64,000 nt of DNA from an uncultured bacterium (GCA_902826835.1 CADEGH010000021.1:35147-99146); one strand, 5' to 3'; shown: positions 1 through 8,853, numbered from the stretch's first letter. Notes: generated from the letters alone by a model not told the origin. A program made the numbers and translations.

Positions 1-32
1 GCCTTTCGGGCACGGGTTCGGCATCGTCAGCC

Positions 33-812
33 ATGCGTGTCGTTTCCCTCGTGCCCAGCTTGACCGAAAGCCTGTTTGCACTCGGGCTCACGGAGCGCGA
101 GCTCGTGGGGCGGACTGCCTGGTGCGAAGAACCGCGGGGCCGCATTGAATCGGTGCCCACCCTCGGCGGCACGAAGAACCCGGACCTGCGCCGGGTCATC
201 GACGCTGCGCCTGACCTCGTGATCCTAGAGCGAGAGGAAAATCGGCGGGAGGCTTATGACACCCTCACGCGTGCGGGCGTGCCGGTGTTTGTCGCGCACG
301 TCCTCAAAGTGAGTGATGTGCCGCCGATGCTGCGTGCCCTCGGCAGCGCGGTGGGGCGAGGCGACGCCGCGGAACCCTGGGCTAGGGAACTGGAAGAACA
401 ACTCGCCCGGACTCGTCCCGGCGGCCCGGCGCCGCGGGCGGCCGCCCTCATTTGGCACCAGCCACTCATGGCGGTGGCGCATAGCCGCTATTCGGGAAAT
501 CTCCTCGAACAGGCCGGCTTCGTTTTGCCGGAGCTACAGCCGGACGCTGGTTATCCGAAAGTGGATCCTGTCGACCTCGGCCGCGCCGGCGTCGAGTTGC
601 TCTTGCTCACAAGCGAGCCTCACGACTTCACCCTGGCCGAAGGAGAGGCGATCGCAGATCTGATTCAGGGATCCGGTTTTGTCCGGCCCCGCGTGCGCAA
701 ACTGGACGGCAAACACCTGACGTGGTTCGGGACCCGCACCGCGGCGGCGCTGGCGGCTTTCCGAGCGGTCCGGGTCGACCTTGCCATCGATCGCTCGGCC
801 GCGGGTGCTTGA
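33..812 (+). CDS. BtuF-like helical-backbone metal receptor protein, no signal peptide
   Basis: The 259-residue product looks like the periplasmic-binding-protein type III fold of the BtuF cobalamin-binding family. It opens with MRVVSLVPSLTESLFALGL, typical of this group, followed by a segment with TLGGTKNPDL and a second lobe around residues 130-250. Classical BtuF is exported, yet this copy starts directly at the fold with no signal peptide or lipobox, so it is either cytoplasmic or its export signal is lost. No transporter permease or ATPase is visible nearby; the upstream neighbour lies outside the window. The ligand cannot be told from sequence; cobalamin or another metal chelate is the family expectation. 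Family assignment fairly sure, function not. Confidence 0.75.
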   Translation: MRVVSLVPSLTESLFALGLTERELVGRTAWCEEPRGRIESVPTLGGTKNPDLRRVIDAAPDLVILEREENRREAYDTLTRAGVPVFVAHVLKVSDVPPMLRALGSAVGRGDAAEPWARELEEQLARTRPGGPAPRAAALIWHQPLMAVAHSRYSGNLLEQAGFVLPELQPDAGYPKVDPVDLGRAGVELLLLTSEPHDFTLAEGEAIADLIQGSGFVRPRVRKLDGKHLTWFGTRTAAALAAFRAVRVDLAIDRSAAGA

Positions 813-944
813 CCGGTTGGATGGGTGACACGGTGCCCGGTGGGGGGGGCGATGCCAGAGCCGCGGTCACGGAGCGCCTCGGCGGTCGGTGTCACCAGGT
901 GCTGGTGAGCGTGCCCTGCACCGGCGAGGAGGTCGCGGTCGGAA

Positions 945-970
945 TTGACAACTCCGACTTGGGGTATGCT
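945..970 (+). promoter_or_regulatory. Candidate promoter of the DUF1624 gene (TTGACA / TATGCT, short spacer)
   Basis: A perfect -35 hexamer TTGACA (945-950) is followed by TATGCT (965-970), the same -10 used at the tRNA-Ala and 15.6-kb promoters. The spacer is only 14 nt, well below the usual 16-18. The chosen start codon lies 7 nt after the -10, so a transcript from here would be nearly leaderless. Weak evidence. Confidence 0.25.
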
Positions 971-977
971 CCCGCCC

Positions 978-2126
978 ATGGATCGGAATCGAATCGTGGC
1001 CATCGACATCGTGCGCGGAATTGCCATGGTGATCATGGCTACCGATCACGCTTCGGAGGCGTTCAATCGGGACCGACCGGTGGTGGATTCCGCGCTCTTC
1101 CAGGGATTTGATCAGCCCCTGCCAATCTGGGCATTTCTGTTCCGATGGCTGAGCCACTTCTGCGCGCCCGCCTTCTTGTTCTTGGCGGGAACCGGGCTTG
1201 CCCTGAGCCTGGCGCGCAGGCGGGCGGCGGAAGTGGAGGCGTGGCGAATCGACTTCGACCTCTTCGTGCGCGGGGCCATCATGCTCCTGGTGGATGCCAC
1301 GTTCATCAATTGGTTTTGGGTGCCCGGGGTGTATTTCTTCCAGGTCATGTACGCGTTCGGGTTGAGCTTCTGGGCGATGATTTTTCTGCGACGCCTGTCT
1401 TCGACCTTGAACGTGGTGATCGGCCTCGTCTGTCTGACGGTCGGGGAGTGGACGCGCACGGGCGAGATTTTCGTAGCGTCGGATTGGGGCCCAACTCTGA
1501 TGGCGTTCTTGGTGAACGCGGGGTTTTCTCCGGTAGGGGTTCTCGACATGGAAGGGCTCTTCTGCGCCTACCCGGCCGTGCCGTGGATCGGTGTGATGGC
1601 GTGGGGGTTGGCGTACGGGCGATGGCTCGAGAAGAGGCAACCGAGCCCCGAAGGGCGCGCCGCCGTGACTCGAATGACATTCGGACTGGGCATCGGCAGT
1701 CTGGCACTGTTCCTGGTGCTGCGCGGTGCGAACGGCTTCGGCAATTTGGGTCTGTACCGAATCGACGGCTCGATTCCGCGGTGGGTGCAGACGAGCAAGT
1801 ATCCCCCCAGTTTGACTTTTGTGCTCTCCGAACTCGCGATCCTGCTGTTGCTCCTGGCCTGGCAGTTTTTTCGTTCGAGAGGGGTAGGGGAGCCCGGGAG
1901 AGCGGCGAGAGTGTTGTCCCTCTTCGGAAGGTCCGCGTTTTTCTTCTATCTCTTCCACATCGCGGTCTTGGAACTCGCGGCGCGCTGGAGCGGCCTCCAC
2001 TTGCAGGCCGACTGGGGAGTGGCCATGTTGGCCTGGCTCCTCACGATGCTCCTCGCATACCCCGTTTGCCGGTGGTTCTCCGGGTTGAAACAGCGGCAAC
2101 CCGACGGGTTTCTGCGCTACTTCTGA
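978..2126 (+). CDS. DUF1624 / heparan-alpha-glucosaminide N-acetyltransferase-like membrane protein
   Basis: The 382-residue polytopic membrane protein begins MDRNRIVAIDIVRG and continues with IMATDHAS, the signature of the DUF1624/HGSNAT-type acyltransferase family, whose early His is thought to take part in acyl transfer across the membrane. The segment around FLFRWLSHFCAPAFLFLAG is also family-typical. About ten hydrophobic helices follow to the C-terminus. The substrate is unknown; envelope glycans are a reasonable guess. I chose ATG 978 because the family motif starts there; a TTG 33 nt upstream would only add a Pro/Thr-rich leader. It stands alone between two differently assigned genes, 50 bp before the hydrolase gene. 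Confidence 0.8.
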   Translation: MDRNRIVAIDIVRGIAMVIMATDHASEAFNRDRPVVDSALFQGFDQPLPIWAFLFRWLSHFCAPAFLFLAGTGLALSLARRRAAEVEAWRIDFDLFVRGAIMLLVDATFINWFWVPGVYFFQVMYAFGLSFWAMIFLRRLSSTLNVVIGLVCLTVGEWTRTGEIFVASDWGPTLMAFLVNAGFSPVGVLDMEGLFCAYPAVPWIGVMAWGLAYGRWLEKRQPSPEGRAAVTRMTFGLGIGSLALFLVLRGANGFGNLGLYRIDGSIPRWVQTSKYPPSLTFVLSELAILLLLLAWQFFRSRGVGEPGRAARVLSLFGRSAFFFYLFHIAVLELAARWSGLHLQADWGVAMLAWLLTMLLAYPVCRWFSGLKQRQPDGFLRYF

Positions 2127-2176
2127 ACCGTGCCGTCCCGGATTTCACTCGCCCCTGGGTGGAGCTAAGGTCCGCC

Positions 2177-2755
2177 ATGAGCGATGTCGCCGAAACTCGC
2201 GAGCGTCACCCCCGTCTCCTCGGTCGATCGAACGCCCTCCTCGTCGTGGTCGATGTCCAGGCGCGCCTCCTGCCGGTCATTGAGGGGGCAGCCGAACTCG
2301 AGTCTCGCCTGAGCATCCTGATTGCCGGCGCCAAGACCTTGGGGATCCCGATCCTCTTCACCGAGCAATATCCGAAGGGCCTGGGACCGACCCTTCCGGG
2401 CTTGCGGGAACTCGTCCCGGAAGCTCCGGTGCTGAGCAAGCTCTCTTTTTCCTGTGGTGGTGATCCGGGCTTTCGGTCCGCGGTGCGGGGATTCGAGAAG
2501 GCCGAAATCGTCGTGGCCGGCATCGAGGCTCATGTGTGCGTGCTCCAGACCGCGCTGGACCTCGTCGCGCTGGGCTACCAGGTCCACGTGCCGTTCGACG
2601 CCACAAGTTCGCGGCGGCGCAGCCATGCCGAGAACGGCCTGAGGCGCATGGGGGAGGAGGGCGTCGTCGTTACCAACGTCGAATCGGTGCTCTTCGAAGC
2701 GATGAACCGCTGTGACATCGCCGAATTCCGGGCGATCTCGGGGCTGCTCAAGTGA
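2177..2755 (+). CDS. Isochorismatase-family cysteine hydrolase
   Basis: The 192-residue protein has the isochorismatase/nicotinamidase fold. The expected catalytic triad is visible: Asp26 in LVVVDVQ, Lys88 in VLSKLSFS and Cys121 in EAHVCVLQTALD. Length and the GIEAHVCV motif match the small ycaC/isochorismatase-like group rather than true EntB. The substrate cannot be inferred; members hydrolyse amides or act on isochorismate. ATG 2177 is the first start giving the family N-terminus. The gene ends in GTGA, overlapping the start of the thioesterase gene by 4 bp, so the two are likely translationally coupled. Confidence 0.85.
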   Translation: MSDVAETRERHPRLLGRSNALLVVVDVQARLLPVIEGAAELESRLSILIAGAKTLGIPILFTEQYPKGLGPTLPGLRELVPEAPVLSKLSFSCGGDPGFRSAVRGFEKAEIVVAGIEAHVCVLQTALDLVALGYQVHVPFDATSSRRRSHAENGLRRMGEEGVVVTNVESVLFEAMNRCDIAEFRAISGLLK

Positions 2756-3195
2756 GCGGAGACGTCTTCCTCCACCGCCTGCGCGTTCCCTTCGGCGATA
2801 TCGACCAGGCTCAGGTGCTCTACTTCCCTCGACTCTTCCACTACTGCCATCTCACGATGGAGGCTTTTTTCGACGGGCCGATGCAATTGCCGTATCACCG
2901 CTTTCTCAAAGAGCGGGGGCTCGGACTACCCACCGTGCACGCGGAGGCCGATTACGCGGCGACCATTCCTTACGGGACGGATCTCGAAGCCGGACTCACG
3001 GTGCGCAAGATTGGCCGCACGAGCCTCGATCTCCGATTTCGATTTGGATCGGCCTCGGCCGACGGCAGCGCGCGAGTCCACCACGCCGAAGCGCGCAATA
3101 CCGTCGTCTGTGTCGGTCTACCGGGGTTTTCCCCGACGCCCCTGCCCGAGGATTTACGGGGCGTGCTCGCTCGCTACGTGGAAGGGGCGTCTTAG
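2752..3195 (+). CDS. Hotdog-fold acyl-CoA thioesterase (4HBT/YbgC-like)
   Basis: The 147-residue protein is a single 4-hydroxybenzoyl-CoA-thioesterase-type hotdog domain. The N-terminal motif FGDIDQAQVLYFPRLFHY carries the conserved Asp (residue 16) and Tyr/His positions of YbgC-like enzymes; a long central helix and beta-sheet strands follow. It would hydrolyse an acyl-CoA or aromatic acyl-CoA in the cytosol. Start is GTG within the GTGA overlap with the upstream hydrolase gene. Its stop codon overlaps the stop of the convergent small membrane protein gene by 3 bp, leaving no room for a terminator. Confidence 0.8.
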   Translation: MSGDVFLHRLRVPFGDIDQAQVLYFPRLFHYCHLTMEAFFDGPMQLPYHRFLKERGLGLPTVHAEADYAATIPYGTDLEAGLTVRKIGRTSLDLRFRFGSASADGSARVHHAEARNTVVCVGLPGFSPTPLPEDLRGVLARYVEGAS

Positions 3196-3620
3196 AACCG
3201 CTTCGCGGCGGCAAAAAACGGCAGCGAGGACGCGAGCAGCGCTGCGCCGATTCCGGCGTAGACCCCGAGGATGAGGCCCGGATGCGACGCCCCGTAGAAG
3301 TGGCGCAGCGCGAGCCCCATGCCGATCATGACGGGAATCAAAATGACGAGCACGATCGGATACATCGACCAAAACGGAGCTTGCCCCGGACGGTCCTCGA
3401 TGCGTTTGATGACTCGGCGCGAGCTCTTGCTCAGGACAAACACCCCCTTGGCGGCACCGACTACCACGCCAAGGGCAATGCAAATGAGCGCCCAGTTCAG
3501 GCCGGACGCGTCTTTGGTGATCCCGAAGTAGGGGAAGAAACCGCGCACCAGCAGCATGACGCCGATTGCGACCCACAAGAGGCCGGCGATCGTGGCGCGC
3601 GCGGATTGGGAACAGTTCAC
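3192..3620 (-). CDS. Small four-helix membrane protein of unknown function
   Basis: The 142-residue product has four hydrophobic stretches (about residues 8-30, 38-58, 80-105 and 112-138) separated by a basic loop containing KSSRRVIKRIED. I do not recognise a family. The GTG start lies in a GTGA overlap with the stop of the acyl-CoA dehydrogenase gene, so it is the last gene of the lipB-dehydrogenase transcript and probably translated by coupling. Nothing indicates a role in acyl-CoA metabolism beyond this position. Confidence 0.7.
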   Translation of the reverse strand: MNCSQSARATIAGLLWVAIGVMLLVRGFFPYFGITKDASGLNWALICIALGVVVGAAKGVFVLSKSSRRVIKRIEDRPGQAPFWSMYPIVLVILIPVMIGMGLALRHFYGASHPGLILGVYAGIGAALLASSLPFFAAAKRF

Positions 3621-4843
3621 GACGCCCCCCCTTCGTACACATCCTGTTCTTCGGACGGGATGTACTGACCGAGCAACTTGTCCAATCCCATCGCTTCTTT
3701 GGTGATGTGGCGGGCGATGACCATGCGCTGCACTTGGTTGGTGCCTTCGTAGATCTGGGTGATTTTGGCGTCGCGCATGTATTTCTCGATCGGATAATCC
3801 TTCATGTAGCCGTAGCCGCCGAAGAGTTGGACGGCATCCGTCGTCACTTCCATCGCGACGTCGGTGGCGTAGCACTTGCACATCGCGCTGAGCTTGGTGA
3901 CGTTGGGCACTCCCTCGTCAATGCCACCGGCGGCGGCATAGACGAGTTGACGAGCCGCTTCGGTCTTCATCGCCATGTCGGCCAGCATCTTCTGAACCAT
4001 CTGGAAGGAACTGACCGGGGCTCCGAACTGCTGACGCTTGCTCGTGTAGACGGTGGCGTATTCGAGCGCCCCCTGAGCGAGGCCCATGGCCTGCGCCGCG
4101 ACCCCGGGCCGCGCCAAATCGAGAGTCTCCATGGCGTGTTTGAAACCGTGGCCGGGCACGCCCCCGAGCAGACGATCGACGCCGACTTTCACGTTGCGAA
4201 AACAGGTCTCGACCACCGGGACGCAGCGGATCCCCATCTTGTCCTCGACCTTGCCGATCGAGAATCCGGGGTCGCCCTTCTCCACCAAAAACGCGGAGAT
4301 CCGGCGCGACTTGCTGGTCGGGTCCGACACCGCGAACACGGTGTAGAGGTCCGCTGCTCCACCGTTGGTCGTCCACTTCTTCTCGCCGTCGATCTGCCAG
4401 TTCGACCCGACCTGAGTGGCGCGGACCTTGAGGCCGCCCGCATCCGATCCCGCCCCTTTCTCGCTGAGGCAGAAGGCGATCAAGGTTTCCCCTCGGGCGA
4501 TCCGCGGCAGGTACTTCTGCTTCTGTTCTTCCGTCCCGCCCACGAGAATCGGGAAGGAGCCGAGGGCGTTGACCGCGAAGAGCACGCCGACTCCGCCGCA
4601 GGCCCTCGAGAGTTGCTCCACCACGAGGCAGAGATTCATCACGTTCCAGTCCCGACCGCCACTCCCTCCATACCGCTTGGGGATCCACACGCCAAAGAGC
4701 CCGGCGCTGGCGATGGCGTCGCGGATTTCCCAGGGGTACTGCTGAATCGTGTCGTACTTCTTGGCGACAGGCCGCACGAATTTTTCCGCGACTTCGCGGG
4801 CCTTGGCCTGCCAGTGCAGGTTTTCTTCGGTGAGAAGGGGCAT
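3617..4843 (-). CDS. Acyl-CoA dehydrogenase (short/branched-chain type)
   Basis: The 408-residue flavoenzyme has the complete acyl-CoA dehydrogenase architecture: N-terminal helical domain, central beta domain with AFCLSEKGAGSDAGG and the GEKKWTTNG stretch, and C-terminal helical domain with FGGYGYMKDYPIEKYMRD. The catalytic base is visible as Glu366 in IYEGTNQ, the position used by short-, medium- and 2-methyl-branched-chain dehydrogenases rather than isovaleryl-CoA dehydrogenase. It would introduce a 2,3 double bond into acyl-CoA and pass electrons to ETF; no ETF gene is visible. ATG 4843 was chosen because GAGG sits 5 nt upstream; a GTG at 4891 would add 16 residues. It follows lipB by 87 bp and overlaps the downstream membrane protein gene. 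Confidence 0.9.
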   Translation of the reverse strand: MPLLTEENLHWQAKAREVAEKFVRPVAKKYDTIQQYPWEIRDAIASAGLFGVWIPKRYGGSGGRDWNVMNLCLVVEQLSRACGGVGVLFAVNALGSFPILVGGTEEQKQKYLPRIARGETLIAFCLSEKGAGSDAGGLKVRATQVGSNWQIDGEKKWTTNGGAADLYTVFAVSDPTSKSRRISAFLVEKGDPGFSIGKVEDKMGIRCVPVVETCFRNVKVGVDRLLGGVPGHGFKHAMETLDLARPGVAAQAMGLAQGALEYATVYTSKRQQFGAPVSSFQMVQKMLADMAMKTEAARQLVYAAAGGIDEGVPNVTKLSAMCKCYATDVAMEVTTDAVQLFGGYGYMKDYPIEKYMRDAKITQIYEGTNQVQRMVIARHITKEAMGLDKLLGQYIPSEEQDVYEGGAS

Positions 4844-4930
4844 GCCGACCTCGTCGACTGAGGGAAAATGGGACGCCGCATGGTACGGCACCCCCCGCTT
4901 GCGGGCAACGCACCGGCCGGAGGCTCCGCC

Positions 4931-5542
4931 TTAGGAAGCGAGGCCTTCCGCGAGCCTCGTCATTTCGCGCTTCACCGCTGCCACGCCCGGGCTGCCACCG
5001 AGTTCGGCGGCAATCGAAGTCATGGTCGTGGAGACCATGCCGCAAGGGCGGATCGCGTCGAAGTCCTCCAGTCGATTTTCCACGTTCAGGGCAAAACCGT
5101 GCCAGGTGCACCACGCCCGGCAGGCCACGCCGAGGCTCGCGATCTTGCGGTCGGAGATCCACACCCCGGTCTTGCCGGTGATCCGCTGACTCCGGAGGCC
5201 GAACGCCGCCAGAGTGTCCATGACGAAACCCTCGAGGCGGCGCAGGTGCGCATGCAGGTCGCGACCCGTTCCTTCCAAAAGGCAAATCGCGTAGCCGACG
5301 ACTTGACCCGGACCATGGAGAGTGACGTCGCCTCCGCGCTCGACCTCGAACGTCGGAAACCGGTCGGGTTCGAGCAGGTTTTCCCGGTGGGTCCCGCGCC
5401 CGAGGGTGACCACGGATTCATGCTCGACGAGGAACAGGGTGTCGGGAATCGCGCCGAGAATGCGGCTGGCCACCGCCTCTTGCTGGAGGCGATGGGCCTC
5501 CTGGTAGGCAAGCAAACCGAGGTCGACGCAGCGAATGGCCAT
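4931..5542 (-). CDS. lipB: Octanoyl-[ACP]:protein N-octanoyltransferase LipB
   Basis: This 203-residue enzyme transfers octanoyl groups from acyl carrier protein to lipoyl domains, the first step of lipoate synthesis. The diagnostic stretch RGGDVTLHGPGQVVGY is at residues 69-84. The catalytic pair is Lys133 (DRKIASLGVA) and Cys167 (RPCGM), both intact, and length is normal for the family. It acts before LipA, encoded about 8 kb away on the same strand at the head of the 2-oxoacid dehydrogenase operon whose E2 needs lipoylation. Divergent from the EAL-HDOD gene with a 76-bp gap; first gene of a transcript with the acyl-CoA dehydrogenase. Confidence 0.95.
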   Translation of the reverse strand: MAIRCVDLGLLAYQEAHRLQQEAVASRILGAIPDTLFLVEHESVVTLGRGTHRENLLEPDRFPTFEVERGGDVTLHGPGQVVGYAICLLEGTGRDLHAHLRRLEGFVMDTLAAFGLRSQRITGKTGVWISDRKIASLGVACRAWCTWHGFALNVENRLEDFDAIRPCGMVSTTMTSIAAELGGSPGVAAVKREMTRLAEGLAS

Positions 5543-5618
5543 CGTCCGGAAGATATCGCGGGAGTCCCGTTTCAGGCACTACCCACCCAAACGCCGAAAG
5601 AGCCAGACCTGACCCCTT

Positions 5619-6866
5619 GTGGTTTCCCTGCCTGTGACTGCCATTCCCACCTCCGCCACTCTCGAATCTGCCCCTTGGACGGGGACGAGCTCGTTCATCG
5701 GACGGCAGCCGATCTACGATCGCGATTACCATCTGATCGCCTACGAACTCCTGTTTCGGGCGGGGGACACGAATGTGGCCGAGGTCGTCGACGGCGATGA
5801 GGCGACCTTCCGGGTGATGCTGAACGCGATGGTCGAGATGGGGCTCGATCAACTCGTCGGCGCCTCCAAGGCATTCTTGAACGTCACGCGCAACAGCGTC
5901 CTCTGCGAGTTCCCCCAGTTCTTCCCGAAGGAACGGATCGTCCTGGAGGTGTTGGAGGACGTCCTGATCGACGACGAGCTGGTCGCTCGCCTGCGCAAGT
6001 ATGCCGAGCAGGGCTACGCGATCGCGCTCGACGACTTCGTGTTCGCCGAACAGTGGAAGCCGTTGCTGGAACTCGCGACCATCATCAAACTCGATGTGCA
6101 AGTGCACTCGGAAGCGAGTCTTCGCGAACATGCCGCACGCTATTCGAACCACGAACTCCTCGCGGAAAAGGTGGAAACTCGCGCACAATTCGAACTGTGC
6201 CGTGAGTTGGGCTTTCAATACTTCCAGGGTTACTACCTGAGCCGACCGCGTACGCTGGCAATTCGGCACGTTCCGACGAGTCAGTTGCCCGTGCTGCACA
6301 TCCTGAGTCGGATCCTCACCCAAGAACCGACGGTGCGTGAAGTGGCGGAACTCGTGAGCCAGGACTTGGCCCTGAGTGTTCGCCTCCTGCGGGCCGCCCA
6401 GGCCCGTACGCCGCGGCTCGGCGGTCGCGTCGAAACCATCGACGACGCGGTCGCCGCACTCGGGATCGAAGGCGTGAAATCGTGGGTGACCCTCCTATCC
6501 CTCTCGGGGTTCGAGGTGGCGTCGCTCGAGCACTCCGCCGAAGCCTTGGCGCGGGGTCGAGCCTGCGAGCTGCTCGCGCCCCGCGGCAGCGAAACGCTGA
6601 AGAAGCGCTTCTTCCTGGTCGGGCTGCTGTCCAAACTCGGCGATCTGATGGACATGCCGCTCCCGGTCGCCCTCGAGGGTCTACCGCTCACCGAGGAGGT
6701 CACGGACGCGCTTCTCAAGCACTCGGCGATTCTCGGCGAGACTCTCGAGGCGGTGTTGGGCCGAGGGTCCGGTCGGCCCTGCCCGTTTCCCGCTTCGGAA
6801 ATCCGGGATGCGGTTCTGGCTGGACAGGCGTGGGCGAGCTCCGTACGTAGCGAGATTGGCTACTGA
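5619..6866 (+). CDS. EAL-HDOD signalling protein (YuxH/CdgJ-like), EAL domain degenerate
   Basis: The 415-residue protein has an EAL-type domain (about residues 25-210) followed by an HDOD domain (about 215-400). The EAL signature is replaced by YELLFR (canonical ExLxR retained only in part), while IALDDF, EKVET and QGYYLSRP are recognisable. This pattern is typical of the YuxH group, which generally lacks c-di-GMP phosphodiesterase activity and works through binding. HDOD domains act in signalling to motility and stress systems. A GTG at 5634 is an alternative start. Single gene, divergent from lipB; no linked sensor. Confidence 0.85.
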   Translation: MVSLPVTAIPTSATLESAPWTGTSSFIGRQPIYDRDYHLIAYELLFRAGDTNVAEVVDGDEATFRVMLNAMVEMGLDQLVGASKAFLNVTRNSVLCEFPQFFPKERIVLEVLEDVLIDDELVARLRKYAEQGYAIALDDFVFAEQWKPLLELATIIKLDVQVHSEASLREHAARYSNHELLAEKVETRAQFELCRELGFQYFQGYYLSRPRTLAIRHVPTSQLPVLHILSRILTQEPTVREVAELVSQDLALSVRLLRAAQARTPRLGGRVETIDDAVAALGIEGVKSWVTLLSLSGFEVASLEHSAEALARGRACELLAPRGSETLKKRFFLVGLLSKLGDLMDMPLPVALEGLPLTEEVTDALLKHSAILGETLEAVLGRGSGRPCPFPASEIRDAVLAGQAWASSVRSEIGY

Positions 6867-7042
6867 TTTCGAAACCCGTCGCGTTTGGCCAATGGGGGGG
6901 TGATCTCCCAAACCGGGGCGGTTGGTGCACGAGAGCGGGTGCTCGCGGCAACGGCTTGACCCGCAAGCTCCCCAGCGATGACCCGAGTGAATTGCCCGGG
7001 AAACGCAAGGGTGGACGAGCAGGCGCGGAAGTGAAGGGGGTT

Positions 7043-7444
7043 TCAACCGAACCCGTGCTCGTCCAAATCGTCTTCATCCAGACCGAGGTGGTGGCCGACC
7101 TCGTGAACCACTGTAATGCGGACCTGTTCGGCCAGTTCGTCCAGGTCCAAAAACTCGTCTTCGAGTGGTAGACGGAAGATCCTGATCGTGTCCAGCGAAG
7201 GGGTGCCCGACTCATCGCCCTGGAGACTGCGCTCGCCGATCGGCACTCCGTCGTAGAGCCCAAACAGGGTGTCGGACTCCGGATCCAGTCCGAGTTCTTC
7301 GAGAAGCTCGCGCGGTGGCTCGTCTTCGATGACAACGGTCACCGTTTCCAGGTGCTCTCGCACCCAGTCAGGGAGTTCGGCGAGCGCGCGGGCCACGAGC
7401 GACTGGAACCTCTCCCTCGCGCCATCTTCGGCGGCGGAGCTCAC
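7043..7444 (-). CDS. Zincin-like metallopeptidase family protein (HExxH)
   Basis: The 133-residue protein belongs to the small minimal-zincin family (Pfam PF06262 type). The zinc motif HEVGHHLGLDEDDLDEHGF sits at the extreme C-terminus (His114, Glu115, His118), a placement diagnostic for the family. The N-terminal half is an alpha/beta segment containing VIEDEP. Substrates of this family are unknown. Start is GTG inside a GTGA overlap with the stop of lpd, making this the last gene of the seven-gene 2-oxoacid dehydrogenase/lipA operon and probably translationally coupled. Confidence 0.8.
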   Translation of the reverse strand: MSSAAEDGARERFQSLVARALAELPDWVREHLETVTVVIEDEPPRELLEELGLDPESDTLFGLYDGVPIGERSLQGDESGTPSLDTIRIFRLPLEDEFLDLDELAEQVRITVVHEVGHHLGLDEDDLDEHGFG

Positions 7445-8853
7445 TTCTTCGGGTTGTAGATGTGGACCGCGAGGCCGTGCACGTCTTCGGCGGCCTCCAT
7501 GAGCGTTTCCGCGAGCGTCGGGTGCGTGTGCACGGTGAGCGCCAGATCCTCGGCATGGAGCCCGGCTTCGATCCCGAGGGCGCCCTCCGCGATCAGTTCG
7601 GAGGCGTGTGGCCCGCAGATGTGCACTCCGAGCAGGCGGTCGGTCTTGGCTTCGCTGACGATTTTGACGAGACCATCGGTTTCGCCGCCGGCGAGCGCGC
7701 GCCCCGAGGCGCCAAACGGGAAGGTCCCGACGTGGACTTCGATCCCCTTGGTTTTGGCCTCGGCTTCGGTCATGCCGACGGATGCAATCTCCGGATCCGT
7801 GAAGATGGCGGCGGGCATCGCGCGCACATCGTAGACGTCCGGCTTCCCGGCGATGACCGCGGCGCAGACGAGCCCCTCTTTGGAGCCCTTGTGTGCGAGC
7901 AGCGGGGGCCCGGCCAAATCCCCGATGGCGTAGATGCGGGGATTGGAAGTGCGGAGCTGCTTGTCGACGACGACAAAGCCCTTCGGAGACAGGGCGACTC
8001 CGGCCCGATCGAGCCCGAGGTTCTCGGAGTTCGGACGCCGTCCCACCGCGACCAGGACTTTCTCGACGGTGACGGTTTTTACGTCGCCCTTCGGCCCTTC
8101 GATGGAGACTTCGAGGCCGGCGGGGGAGCGTTTGACTCCCTTCGCCTTGGATTGGAGATGGAGGTCGACCTTGGCCTTCTTCAGATTGCGGGTCACCACC
8201 TTCACGAGGTCTGGATCGGTGCCTGGGAGCAGTTGGTCCATGAGCTCGACGACCGAGAGGGCAGTGCCGAACTTCTGGAGGTACTGGCCGATCTCGAGAC
8301 CGATCACGCCGCCACCGATCACGAGCAGGCTCTTCGGCACGCGCTGCAGGTCGAGCGCGCCGGTCGAGGAGAGGATGTCTTTTTCATCCACCGCGAAGCC
8401 TGGGATATCGATTGATCGCGAACCCGTGGCCAACACGAATGCGTCGGCGCGGATTTCTTCCTTGGAGCCGTCGTCCTTCCGAACCTCGAGGCGATCCGGA
8501 CCGGTGAAGCCTGCGGTCCCACGAACGATGGTCACCTTGCGACGCTTCATCAGGTCGGAGATGCCGCCGGTCAGGCGCGTCACGATGCTGTCCTTCCAAG
8601 CCTTCATCTTCGCGAGGTCGAGGGTCGGCTCCGACACCGCAATGCCCATGTCCTCGGCGTGTTGGAGATGCTGCCAGAGTTTCGCGGCGGAGATGTAGGC
8701 CTTGCTCGGAATGCAGCCCCAATTGAGGCAGGTGCCGCCGAGGCGAGACTCGCGTTCGACCAACACCACTTCGACTCCGAGTTGGGCGAGTCGGATGGCG
8801 CAGACGTAACCGGCCGGGCCGGCCCCGATCACACAGGCTTTCTTGGCGGTCAT
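7441..8853 (-). CDS. lpd: Dihydrolipoyl dehydrogenase (E3)
   Basis: This 470-residue flavoprotein reoxidises dihydrolipoyl-E2 with NAD+. The FAD-binding GAGPAGYVCA motif is at residues 10-19, the redox-active disulfide is Cys42/Cys47 in GGTCLNWGCIPSKA, the NAD-binding GGGVIGLE stretch is mid-protein, and the C-terminal interface carries THPTLAETLMEAA with the catalytic His-Glu pair. ATG 8853 overlaps the upstream E1alpha stop as ATGA. Being cotranscribed with E1, E2 and lipA, it is likely the dedicated E3 of this complex, though it could also serve other lipoyl complexes. Confidence 0.95.
   Translation of the reverse strand: MTAKKACVIGAGPAGYVCAIRLAQLGVEVVLVERESRLGGTCLNWGCIPSKAYISAAKLWQHLQHAEDMGIAVSEPTLDLAKMKAWKDSIVTRLTGGISDLMKRRKVTIVRGTAGFTGPDRLEVRKDDGSKEEIRADAFVLATGSRSIDIPGFAVDEKDILSSTGALDLQRVPKSLLVIGGGVIGLEIGQYLQKFGTALSVVELMDQLLPGTDPDLVKVVTRNLKKAKVDLHLQSKAKGVKRSPAGLEVSIEGPKGDVKTVTVEKVLVAVGRRPNSENLGLDRAGVALSPKGFVVVDKQLRTSNPRIYAIGDLAGPPLLAHKGSKEGLVCAAVIAGKPDVYDVRAMPAAIFTDPEIASVGMTEAEAKTKGIEVHVGTFPFGASGRALAGGETDGLVKIVSEAKTDRLLGVHICGPHASELIAEGALGIEAGLHAEDLALTVHTHPTLAETLMEAAEDVHGLAVHIYNPKK

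Noticed and set aside
3918..5285. 455-residue minus-strand frame across lipB and the dehydrogenase
   Set aside because: Out-of-frame shadow of two recognised genes, Arg-rich throughout.
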